This document shows, in pieces, positions 7,427 to 14,897 of a stretch of 64,000 bases of DNA (positions are counted from its first letter, which is position 1; each line of letters opens with the position of its first letter). The stretch comes from M0108 sp044228795. Lineage in GTDB: Bacteria; Pseudomonadota; Gammaproteobacteria; Chromatiales; Chromatiaceae. The notes beneath the pieces were generated by a model. The model was given only the letters and a program-made list of their open reading frames with translations, was not told the origin of the DNA and did not search any database. Made by a program: the position numbers and the translations under genes. The stretch is taken from contig JBGAUE010000016.1 of assembly GCA_044228795.1 (NCBI GenBank), positions 20,273 to 84,272 on the forward strand, written 5' to 3'.

Positions 7427-8769
7427 GTGCCGCGCGCGTCTTGGTGCTCTTCAACTACGATTGGGATCAAGTTGGCTATGGCCGCTGGTCGTCGGAATTT
7501 CCCATGGATTCGGCCGGTTTCGACCTGTTCAGCTTTCCAAGCAATGTACATCTCGTCACCTTTGACTTGCAGCGTTTTGTTGATCGCCTGGCTGCTCGCG
7601 CGGTGCGCAAGGGCTGGTGCGCGGTAACCTCGAATCATGAACAGTTTGGCGCTCTGGCTGCCGCCCTACTGGCCGAGCGGATGGGCTGGCCGGGCACGCC
7701 GGTAGCGGCGGTGCTTGCCTGTCAGCACAAGTTGCACGCCCGGCGGGTCCTTGAACAGGTGGCGCCGGAGGCCAATACCCCGTTCGCTCCCCTCGAATCG
7801 CGGCACGGCGATCCGCCGCCGGACAATCTGCGTTATCCCCGCTTCGTCAAGCCGATCAAGGCAGCGTTTTCGGTGCTCGCCCGTGTGGTGCATGACCCTG
7901 AAGAGTTGAGGGCCCTGACCCGTTTTGGTTTCTGGGAACTCTGGGTGATCCGCCATCTGGTCGAGCCTTTCGAGCGGGTGGTCAAGGTGCGCTTGCCGGA
8001 AGCCGGGAGTGCGCACCGGATGTTGCTGGAACAGCCCGTCAATGCCTTGCAGTACAACCTGGATGGCTATGTTTTTGCGGGGGAGTTGCGGCCATTGGGG
8101 TTCGTTGAATCGGTGATGTATCCCGGGACGCAGGCCTTCATGCGCTTCGATTACCCCTGTCGGTTAAGCGTGTTAGTGCGGGATAAGGCGCTCGACGTGG
8201 CGCGACGCTTTTTGTCTACCGTGGGTTTTACGCATGGTTTGTTCAACATGGAGTTCTTCCATGATCCGGTGATGGAAAAATTGACGGTGATCGAATTCAA
8301 TCCACGCATGGCGGCGCAATTTTCCGATCTGTATTTGCGTGTCAATGGAGTCGATCTGCATCGTCTCGGTCTGGAACTGGCCTTCGGTCGCGACCCGGCC
8401 CGACTGCCCTGGGCGGAGCCTCCGGCCGGTGCCGCGGCCAGCTTTGTCTATCGCTGTTTTGATCCGGCGGAAGTCCCCGCGATGCCGAGCGCCGCCCAAC
8501 AGGCAGCCCTGGCCGAACGATTTCCGGATGCGCTGCTGTTCCGCTTTGCCAAGTCACCGTGGCAGATTGCTCGCGATTTCAAGTGGCTGAGCAGCTATCG
8601 TTACGGCATCCTGCATCTTGGAGGCCGGGATGTACGCGAGCTGCGGGAGCGGTGCCTGGAAGCCAGTGAGCTGCTCGGTTGGCCGGCACCTTATGCGCGG
8701 CAGCCGGGGGAAACCCCTGTGCCGGCCAGCTACCCAACACCCGATGGTTCCATGGCAACTTCCCGATGA
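7423..8769 (+). CDS. ATP-grasp ligase-like protein next to egtD/sen genes
   Basis: 448-residue cytoplasmic protein with the layout of an ATP-grasp enzyme: an N-terminal Rossmann-like part starting VLVLFNYDWDQ, a lysine-bearing strand RYPRFVKPIKAAFS that would sit over ATP, and the metal-binding segment LTVIEFNPRMAAQF (Glu and Asn as expected for the two Mg ligands). ATP-grasp enzymes activate a carboxylate as an acyl phosphate and join it to an amine or thiol. The substrate cannot be read from the sequence. A good ribosome-binding site (GGGGG, 7411-7416) precedes ATG 7423. It lies 90 bases before egtD on the same strand, so a role in modifying or conjugating a histidine betaine is a reasonable inference, not a fact. 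It could also be an unrelated carboxylate-amine ligase. Confidence 0.75.
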   Translation: MSAARVLVLFNYDWDQVGYGRWSSEFPMDSAGFDLFSFPSNVHLVTFDLQRFVDRLAARAVRKGWCAVTSNHEQFGALAAALLAERMGWPGTPVAAVLACQHKLHARRVLEQVAPEANTPFAPLESRHGDPPPDNLRYPRFVKPIKAAFSVLARVVHDPEELRALTRFGFWELWVIRHLVEPFERVVKVRLPEAGSAHRMLLEQPVNALQYNLDGYVFAGELRPLGFVESVMYPGTQAFMRFDYPCRLSVLVRDKALDVARRFLSTVGFTHGLFNMEFFHDPVMEKLTVIEFNPRMAAQFSDLYLRVNGVDLHRLGLELAFGRDPARLPWAEPPAGAAASFVYRCFDPAEVPAMPSAAQQAALAERFPDALLFRFAKSPWQIARDFKWLSSYRYGILHLGGRDVRELRERCLEASELLGWPAPYARQPGETPVPASYPTPDGSMATSR

Positions 8770-8859
8770 ATTCTCGCGCACGGGTTGCTTTTCCGACCCT
8801 ACTGCTCACGGCATATCCGTGGCAGTTGCCAAGACCAAGGCCGCTCCGGGCCTAGCCAA

Positions 8860-9810
8860 GTGAAAACGCCCAGCCTGTGGCAGTTCGCACGGGAAGATCC
8901 CGCCGCCAGCCGGGCCGCGATTTTTGCCGGTTTTTCAGCATCGCCCGCGGTCGTCGCGCCCAAGTATTTTTACGATGCCCTGGGTTCGCGTCTGTTTTCG
9001 GCGATTACCGAGTTGCCGGAGTATTACCCGACCCGCACCGAGGCGAGGATTTTTTCCCACTTCATCGGCGAGATGGCCGCGGAACTGGTGCCGGTCACGA
9101 CGCTGGTTGACCTTGGGGCGGGAAATTGCGAAAAGGCGGCCAGCCTGTTTACGGCATTGCAGGTGCAACGCTACGTCGCCGTCGATATTTCGACCAGTTA
9201 CCTGCAAGATTCGCTGGAGAGCCTGCAGCGCAAGCACCCGACCATGGACATGCTGGGGATCGGCGTCGATTTCTCGCGGATCCTGAAGTTGCCAGCCGAG
9301 GTGGGCAAGGGGCCGAGGACGATGTTTTATCCCGGGTCGAGTATCGGCAATTTTACTCCGGCTGAAGCACTGGCCTTTCTGCAACAGGTTCACCAGGCCA
9401 GCGCCGGCGGCGCTTTGCTGATCGGTGTCGATCTGGTCAAGCCAACCGCTATTCTCGAACGGGCCTATGACGATCCGCTAGGCGTTACTGCGGCCTTCAA
9501 TCGCAATGTGCTGCGCCATCTCAATACCCTGGTCGGAACCGATTTCGCGATCAATGACTGGCGTCATATCGCGTTTTTCAATGCGCGGGAATCGCGTATC
9601 GAAATGAATCTGGAGGCGGTAAAGGCAACGGTCGTGCATTGGGCCGATGGTGAGCGCGCCTTTGTCGCCGGTGAGCGCATTCATACCGAAAATTCCTATA
9701 AGTGGCGTTCGGAAGATTTCGCCGACCTGCTCCAGGCCGCCGGTTTCTGTCGTGTGGCGTCATGGACGGATGAAAACGGTTGGTTCGCTGTTTTTCGAGC
9801 ATTTTCATGA
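8860..9810 (+). CDS. egtD: Histidine N-alpha-methyltransferase EgtD-like (hercynine synthase)
   Basis: SAM-dependent enzyme that trimethylates the alpha-amino group of histidine to hercynine, the backbone of ergothioneine and selenoneine. Signatures of the family: LPEYYPTRTEA, a SAM motif VDLGAGNCEKA, VAVDIS, MFYPGSSIGNF, IGVDLVKP, GVTAAFNRNVL, the RIEMNLEAV segment and HTENSYKW, the last corresponding to the Glu-x-Ser substrate-binding motif of EgtD. GTG 8860 gives 316 residues, the usual size; a TTG at 8785 would add 25 residues without family similarity. It converges on senA with only 8 bases between their stop codons. Confidence 0.9.
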   Translation: MKTPSLWQFAREDPAASRAAIFAGFSASPAVVAPKYFYDALGSRLFSAITELPEYYPTRTEARIFSHFIGEMAAELVPVTTLVDLGAGNCEKAASLFTALQVQRYVAVDISTSYLQDSLESLQRKHPTMDMLGIGVDFSRILKLPAEVGKGPRTMFYPGSSIGNFTPAEALAFLQQVHQASAGGALLIGVDLVKPTAILERAYDDPLGVTAAFNRNVLRHLNTLVGTDFAINDWRHIAFFNARESRIEMNLEAVKATVVHWADGERAFVAGERIHTENSYKWRSEDFADLLQAAGFCRVASWTDENGWFAVFRAFS

Positions 9811-9818
9811 TGAGGGAT

Positions 9819-10967
9819 TTAGGTCGCGCAGCTCCGGAACCCGCTGTGAATATCGTTGCGTTCCGGCGTGAAGAAGTTGCGGTAGCGTGGATGTACCAGG
9901 CGCGGCGAGGTGGCGGGGCTGGCGCCTCGCAATACCCGACGGTCACCGAACCAGGGGGCGGAATAGTCCCGGTAGGGGTGGGCAACAAAGCCGGGATAGG
10001 GCAGAAAGGGACTGGCCGTCCACTCCCAGACCTCGCCCCAGGCAAAATCCGGCTGACTGCAGGCGGCACATTCCCACTCGGCTTCCGTTGGCAATCGCCG
10101 GCCAGCCCAGCGGCACCAGGCCTCGGCTTCGAACCACGTCAAATGGGTCGCCGGGGTGTCGCGGGGCAAGGTCCGCCAGTTGCCCGCAACCAGCCTTTGC
10201 CATTCGGAACCCTGCTTGCGCAGGTAGCGGGGCGGGGCGGTGCCCGTCGCGTCAAGGAAGGGGAGGTAGCGTTCCCAACTGACCACGCAACTGTCGATTA
10301 CAAAGGCGGCCAGCTTGACGTCGTGGCGGCTCAATTCATTGTCAAACGCAAAGCCGCCGTCCGGGCAACCCAGATTCCAGGTGTTCCCGGGAATCTTCAG
10401 GCTACTCAAGGGCGGCAGGGCACCGGGTGGGCCTATGAGAGTTCCCGGCAGCGGAATGCTCAAGGCCTGGGCCATGTAGACGGCCGCTTCGCTGTGCATC
10501 TCCTCATGGAACAGCACCAGACGGAAGAAATAGAGGTCGTCGTCGGTTTCGGTGGTGCTGGCCAGCAAGACCAGGGTGTCGTCAAGCACCGCTTCAAGGT
10601 AGGCGCGAGTTGCCCCCAGGTCCGGCAGTGGCAGCGTCCAGCGGCTGGGGTGGGCGACATGGCTGGAGTTGTACCAGGTATCGGCCTCTTTCAGGCGGCC
10701 GGCCGGCCGCTGATGATCGGGGTCGGCCTGAACACCCCGGGCGCGCTGGGGGTTGCGGCTGATCCAGTAGTCCTGGAACCAGGCGATATGCCCGACTTCC
10801 CAGCAGGGTGGATTGAGTTGGGTCGAATAGGGGACCACCAGGTCCTCTCCCAGGCTGTCAGCGTAAGCGGCCAGCAGGCTGAGGGTGCGCCGATGGCTGT
10901 CGCGCAGGGCTTGGGCAAGCAGGGTGCGGCCGCTAGTTCGGGCGGCCATGGCTTCGGCAGTCTTCAT
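9819..10967 (-). CDS. senA: Selenoneine synthase SenA (EgtB-like nonheme iron enzyme)
   Basis: 382-residue member of the EgtB/OvoA/SenA family, iron enzymes that bond a chalcogen to the imidazole of hercynine with O2. An N-terminal DinB-like helical domain supplies the iron ligands: His60 (CWEVGHIAWF) and the HxxxHxE motif His154/His158/Glu160 (FHEEMHSE). A C-terminal FGE-sulfatase fold follows (GNTWNLGCPDGGFAFDNE, RRLPTEAEWECAA, WEWTASPF, YRNFFTPERNDIHSGFR). The neighbouring glycosyltransferase and selenophosphate synthetase favour SenA over EgtB, because EgtB clusters have egtA/egtC instead. Start ATG 10967; the longer open frame has no family similarity. It is divergent from senB with 25 bases between the start codons. 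Confidence 0.85.
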   Translation of the reverse strand: MKTAEAMAARTSGRTLLAQALRDSHRRTLSLLAAYADSLGEDLVVPYSTQLNPPCWEVGHIAWFQDYWISRNPQRARGVQADPDHQRPAGRLKEADTWYNSSHVAHPSRWTLPLPDLGATRAYLEAVLDDTLVLLASTTETDDDLYFFRLVLFHEEMHSEAAVYMAQALSIPLPGTLIGPPGALPPLSSLKIPGNTWNLGCPDGGFAFDNELSRHDVKLAAFVIDSCVVSWERYLPFLDATGTAPPRYLRKQGSEWQRLVAGNWRTLPRDTPATHLTWFEAEAWCRWAGRRLPTEAEWECAACSQPDFAWGEVWEWTASPFLPYPGFVAHPYRDYSAPWFGDRRVLRGASPATSPRLVHPRYRNFFTPERNDIHSGFRSCAT

Positions 10968-10992
10968 GGTGAGGCTTCGGTACAGGCGTAAT

Positions 10993-11964
10993 ATGGGAAG
11001 TATGCCGCAGGTCGTCATTGTCAGCCCGGCCTTGCGCGATGCAAACAACGGTAACTGGCAGACCGCGCGCCGCTGGCAAGCGCATCTGGCGGGGGAGTTC
11101 CGGACGCGTATCGTCAATCACTGGCCCGATGCAGCGGCGGCGGAGGACCGGGTGATGATCGCCCTGCATGCGCGGCGTTCGGCCGACGCCATCGCCGCCT
11201 GGCATTCGGCGCGGTCGCGGGGCGGCTTGGCCGTCGTGCTGACCGGGACCGATCTCTACCGGGACATCCAGACCGATGCCTCGGCACGGCGTTCGCTGGT
11301 GATGGCGGGGCAGCTTGTGGTCCTTCAGGAATGCGGCCCGGCATCCTTGCCTGTCGCCTGTCGCGCCAAAACACGCGTCATCTTCCAGTCGACCACCGCC
11401 CGCCAGATCCTGGCCAAGTCATCCCGCCGTCTGCGCCTGCTGATGGTCGGGCATCTGCGCGAGGAAAAGTCCCCGGAGACCTTGTTCGCCGCGGCGCGCT
11501 TGCTGGCGAATCGGCCCGATGTGGCCATTGATCATGTCGGTGCGGGGCTTGATCCGGCGCTCGCCGCGGCGGCCAGGGCAACCATGCTGGCCGTGCCCAA
11601 CTACCGCTGGCTGGGCGGCTTGGCCCATGAGGCCGTCCGCCGGCGTATCCAGCGGGCGAGTCTGCTCGTGCATACCAGCCGTATCGAGGGGGGTGCTCAT
11701 GTCATCATGGAGGCGGTGGCCAGCGGTACGCCCGTGCTGGCTTCGGCGATTGCCGGCAATGTCGGGATGCTGGGGGCGGATTACGCAGGCTACTTTCCCT
11801 GGGGCGAGGCGCCGGCGCTGGTTGATCTGATCCTGCGCTGCCGTTCGGGTGGGCTGATGCCGACATTGGCGGCACAGTGTCGCGAAAGGGCGCCACTTTT
11901 CGACCCAGCCACCGAGCGCGCCGCGCTCCGGCGGCTGGTTCATGAACTTCTGGAAAATGCCTAG
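10993..11964 (+). CDS. senB: Selenosugar synthase SenB (GT-B glycosyltransferase)
   Basis: 323-residue glycosyltransferase-like protein. SenB as described in Variovorax paradoxus uses selenophosphate and a UDP-sugar to form a selenosugar, the first known C-Se bond-forming glycosyltransferase. Visible are the opening Rossmann strand VVIVSPALRDANNGNWQTA with the N-terminal glycine/asparagine pair of the family, the second-domain start LLMVGHLREEKSPE, and the nucleotide-sugar region SRIEGGAHVIMEAVASGTPVL with the usual glutamates. ATG 10993 is preferred; ATG 11002 is possible. Its TAG stop is followed immediately by the senC ATG. As I recall, this family was earlier named as the TIGR04348-type glycosyltransferase. 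Confidence 0.85.
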   Translation: MGSMPQVVIVSPALRDANNGNWQTARRWQAHLAGEFRTRIVNHWPDAAAAEDRVMIALHARRSADAIAAWHSARSRGGLAVVLTGTDLYRDIQTDASARRSLVMAGQLVVLQECGPASLPVACRAKTRVIFQSTTARQILAKSSRRLRLLMVGHLREEKSPETLFAAARLLANRPDVAIDHVGAGLDPALAAAARATMLAVPNYRWLGGLAHEAVRRRIQRASLLVHTSRIEGGAHVIMEAVASGTPVLASAIAGNVGMLGADYAGYFPWGEAPALVDLILRCRSGGLMPTLAAQCRERAPLFDPATERAALRRLVHELLENA

Positions 11965-14247
11965 ATGCAAGCCGTTACCGAGCCGGTAGTGAGGGATATT
12001 GTCCTGATTGGCGGGGGGCACAGTCACGTCGGCGTGCTCCATATGTTTGCCATGAAGCCCTTGCCGGGCGTGCGCCTGACGGTGATCTGCACGGATACCG
12101 ATACCCCTTATTCGGGCATGCTGCCAGGTTACATCGCCGGTCATTACTCTTTTGACGAGGTGCATATCGACCTGCGCCGGCTGGCGGCGTTTGCCGGCGC
12201 GCGCTACTGCAAGGACGAGGTGATCGGTATCGATCGCGCATCCCGCAAGGTGCTGTGCCGCCATCGCCCGCCGGTCCTTTACGATGCCCTGTCGATCAAT
12301 ATCGGTTCGACGCCACAATGGGCCCAGGTGGCTGGGGCCGCCGAACATACCCTGCCGGTCAAGCCGATCCGGCGCTTCAATGAACGCTGGCTAGCCTTGC
12401 TCGAGCGCGTTTGCCAACAGCCGGGGGGGGTGACCATTGCCCTGGTGGGGGCGGGAGCCGGCGGGGTCGAACTCACCCTGGCGATGCAGTACCGCCTGCG
12501 TCGCGAATTGCTGGCGCTCGGCCGTGATCCGGATGCACTGCACTTTCACCTCTTTTCCGCTGAACCTCAGATCCTGAGCACCCACAATACGCGGGTCCGA
12601 GACGCCTTCGATCGCGTGCTGGCGGAGCGGGGGGTTATGGTGCATCGCAGTGCCAAGGTGACGCAGGTATCGGCCGGCCGTTTGCAAACCGACTCGGGCG
12701 AGGTGCTGGCGGCCGATGAAATCATCTGGGTGACGCAGGCCGGCGGGGCTGCCTGGCTGCGTGACACCGGCCTGGCTCTGGACGAAAAGGGCTTTGTTCG
12801 CGTGCGTGACACCTTGCAGACCGAAACGGACCCCGTCATTTTTGCGGCGGGTGATTGCGCCGCGATGATCGACCACCCTTTGGAGAAGGCGGGCGTTTTC
12901 GCTGTCCGCATGGCCAGGCCGCTGGCCGATAATTTGCGGCGAACCCTGCTGGGCCGCTCCCTGATCTCCTACAGACCGCAGCAGCGCTGGCTGGCGCTGA
13001 TCAGTACCGGCGACCGACACGCCATCGCTTCCCGCGGCGGTTTCTACGCGCGAGGTGATCTGATCTGGCGCTGGAAGGACTGGATCGACCGGCGTTTCAT
13101 GCGCAAGTTTACCAGGTTGGCCATGCCATCCAGGCCGCTCACCCGGACTGCCGAAAGGCTAACCCTTGATGCCGAGGAGCAGGACCAGGCTATCTCGGCT
13201 ATCGCCATGCGCTGCGGCGGTTGCGGTGCGAAAGTCGGAGCCAAGGTGCTGTCGCGCGCCCTGGCCCAGGTGCATCCGGTTGAGCGCGAAGATGTGCTGA
13301 TCGGCCTGCACGCACCGGATGATGCCGCCGTGGTCCGCGTGCCGGCGGGCATGGCGAGTGTGCAGACGGTCGATTTCTTCCGTGCCTTCATCGACGATCC
13401 CTGGATTTTCGGCCGGATTGCAGCCAACCATGCCCTAGGTGACCTGTTTGCCATGGGGGCAATGGCGCAGACGGCGACGGCGATTGCGATCGTGCCGCCG
13501 GGGCTGGAAAGGCAAGTCGAGGACACCCTGTTCCAGATGATGTCGGGTGCCGTGTCGGTACTCAACGAAGCCGGCTGCGCCCTGGTTGGCGGCCATACCG
13601 GGGAGGGGCGGGAACTGGCACTGGGTTTCGCCATCAACGGCCTGGTGGACGAGAACCTGGCCGGAGTTATGACCAAGGGGGGACTGCGCCTGGGTGATGT
13701 ACTGATTCTGACCAAGCCCATCGGCACCGGCACCCTGTTCGCCGCCGACATGCGGCGGTGCGCCAGGGGGCGTTGGATCGATGCCGCGATCGTCTCGATG
13801 GTCCACTCGAACCGGGCCGCGGCCCAGAGTCTGCGCCGGCACGAGGCCACAGCCTGCACGGACGTCACCGGCTTCGGGCTGCTTGGGCACCTGATGGAGA
13901 TGACCCGGGCATCGGGCGTCGATGCGACCCTGCGGATCGAGGCGGTGCCCCTACTCGAGGGGGCGGTCGAGACGGTGGCCGCGGGCATCTTTTCCTCCTT
14001 ACAGCCGCAGAACCTACGTCTGCGCCGCGCGATTCGCGATCTGGAGAGGATGGCGCGGCATCCGCGGTTTCCCCTGCTCTTCGACCCGCAGACGGCGGGT
14101 GGATTGCTGGCGGGCGTGCCCGCCCACCGAGCGGCGGCCTGCCTGGCCGAGCTCCGGTCCCTCGGTTATGCGGCCGCCACCGTCATCGGGCGGGTCGACC
14201 CACGCAGCGAGGCCGAGTCGCCGATCGCGATCGATGTCCGTGCCTGA
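11965..14247 (+). CDS. senC: SenC/SelD: NDH-2-like flavoprotein fused to selenophosphate synthetase
   Basis: 760-residue two-domain protein. Residues about 1-385 are an FAD-dependent pyridine nucleotide oxidoreductase like type II NADH dehydrogenase (GGGHSHVGVL at 16-25, second GAGAGGVEL near 162, FAAGDCAAM). Residues about 410-760 are selenide,water dikinase: MRCGGCGAKVG with catalytic Cys420 and Lys423 (equivalent to Cys17/Lys20 of E. coli SelD), HALGDLFAMGA, GGHTGEG, TDVTGFGLLGHL and DPQTAGGLL. The catalytic position is a TGC cysteine, not selenocysteine. It makes selenophosphate from selenide and ATP. The fusion itself is known in other bacteria; the flavoprotein half may reduce selenium to selenide (inference). 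Begins at the base after the senB stop. Confidence 0.92.
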   Translation: MQAVTEPVVRDIVLIGGGHSHVGVLHMFAMKPLPGVRLTVICTDTDTPYSGMLPGYIAGHYSFDEVHIDLRRLAAFAGARYCKDEVIGIDRASRKVLCRHRPPVLYDALSINIGSTPQWAQVAGAAEHTLPVKPIRRFNERWLALLERVCQQPGGVTIALVGAGAGGVELTLAMQYRLRRELLALGRDPDALHFHLFSAEPQILSTHNTRVRDAFDRVLAERGVMVHRSAKVTQVSAGRLQTDSGEVLAADEIIWVTQAGGAAWLRDTGLALDEKGFVRVRDTLQTETDPVIFAAGDCAAMIDHPLEKAGVFAVRMARPLADNLRRTLLGRSLISYRPQQRWLALISTGDRHAIASRGGFYARGDLIWRWKDWIDRRFMRKFTRLAMPSRPLTRTAERLTLDAEEQDQAISAIAMRCGGCGAKVGAKVLSRALAQVHPVEREDVLIGLHAPDDAAVVRVPAGMASVQTVDFFRAFIDDPWIFGRIAANHALGDLFAMGAMAQTATAIAIVPPGLERQVEDTLFQMMSGAVSVLNEAGCALVGGHTGEGRELALGFAINGLVDENLAGVMTKGGLRLGDVLILTKPIGTGTLFAADMRRCARGRWIDAAIVSMVHSNRAAAQSLRRHEATACTDVTGFGLLGHLMEMTRASGVDATLRIEAVPLLEGAVETVAAGIFSSLQPQNLRLRRAIRDLERMARHPRFPLLFDPQTAGGLLAGVPAHRAAACLAELRSLGYAAATVIGRVDPRSEAESPIAIDVRA

Positions 14248-14881
14248 TCCCAAACTCGCCATCGCCCGTTACCGTCTTCACGCCTCCGGCTACGACGCCT
14301 CGGCGCAGCGCACCCTGGGGCTGCGGCGGCGCACCCTGGCTAAGCTGGCCTTACAACCGGGCGAGACCGTGCTCGACGTGGCCTGTGGTACGGGTCTCAG
14401 CTTTCCCCTGCTGCAAGAGGGCGTGGGTGAGACTGGCCGGATCGTCGGGGTCGAACTCAGCCCCGACATGCTGGCTCTCGCCAGGGAGCGCTGCGCGCGC
14501 GAGGGCTGGCGTAATGTTGACCTGCGCGAGTCGGCCATGGAGACCGCGGAGATTCCCGGACCCATCGACGCGGTTCTTTTCAACTTCACTCACGACGTGC
14601 TGCGCTCGCCCAGTGCGCTGACGCGCATCTTTGCGGCCACGCGCCCGGGCGCGCGGGTTGCCGTCGCCGGTATGAAGCTTGCCCCCTGGTGGCTGGCACC
14701 GCTAAACCTCGTGGTGCTGGCGCAGGCAAGGCCCTATATGACCACCTTTGAGGGGCTTGGCCGGCCCTGGAGCCTGCTGGAGCCCTATCTTGAGGGGTTC
14801 GCGCTCGAATCGGCGCTGTTCGGGACGGGCTACATCGGCTGGGGCCTGGTCAAGCCGGGTGGCATAGGTGTGCAGGGCTGA
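14234..14881 (+). CDS. Class I SAM-dependent methyltransferase overlapping senC
   Basis: 215-residue methyltransferase with motif I VLDVACGTGLSF, VGVELSPDMLALAR (motif II) and a hydrophobic NFTHDVLRSP motif IV region; the C-terminal part PWWLAPLNLVVLAQARPYMTTFEG is amphipathic/aromatic and may form a small-molecule pocket. The ATG lies 14 bases inside senC (GTG 14240 is an alternative), so it is very likely made from the senBC mRNA. The substrate is unknown; Se- or N-methylation of the selenium product is an attractive guess only. It could equally be a small-molecule or lipid methyltransferase. Confidence 0.8.
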   Translation: MSVPDPKLAIARYRLHASGYDASAQRTLGLRRRTLAKLALQPGETVLDVACGTGLSFPLLQEGVGETGRIVGVELSPDMLALARERCAREGWRNVDLRESAMETAEIPGPIDAVLFNFTHDVLRSPSALTRIFAATRPGARVAVAGMKLAPWWLAPLNLVVLAQARPYMTTFEGLGRPWSLLEPYLEGFALESALFGTGYIGWGLVKPGGIGVQG

Positions 14882-14897
14882 CCCTGGGAGGATCCCC

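Noticed and set aside
8618..8863. 81-codon frame overlapping the ATP-grasp end and the egtD start
   Set aside because: Composition and lack of any motif suggest a shadow, although its stop overlaps the egtD GTG.
9819..10967. Ergothioneine EgtB or ovothiol OvoA instead of SenA
   Set aside because: Not fully excluded, but adjacency to SenB-like and SelD-type genes and absence of egtA/egtC or an OvoA C-terminal methyltransferase domain favour SenA.
13207..13242. Possible selenocysteine at the SelD active site of SenC
   Set aside because: Both relevant codons are TGC (Cys); there is no in-frame TGA.
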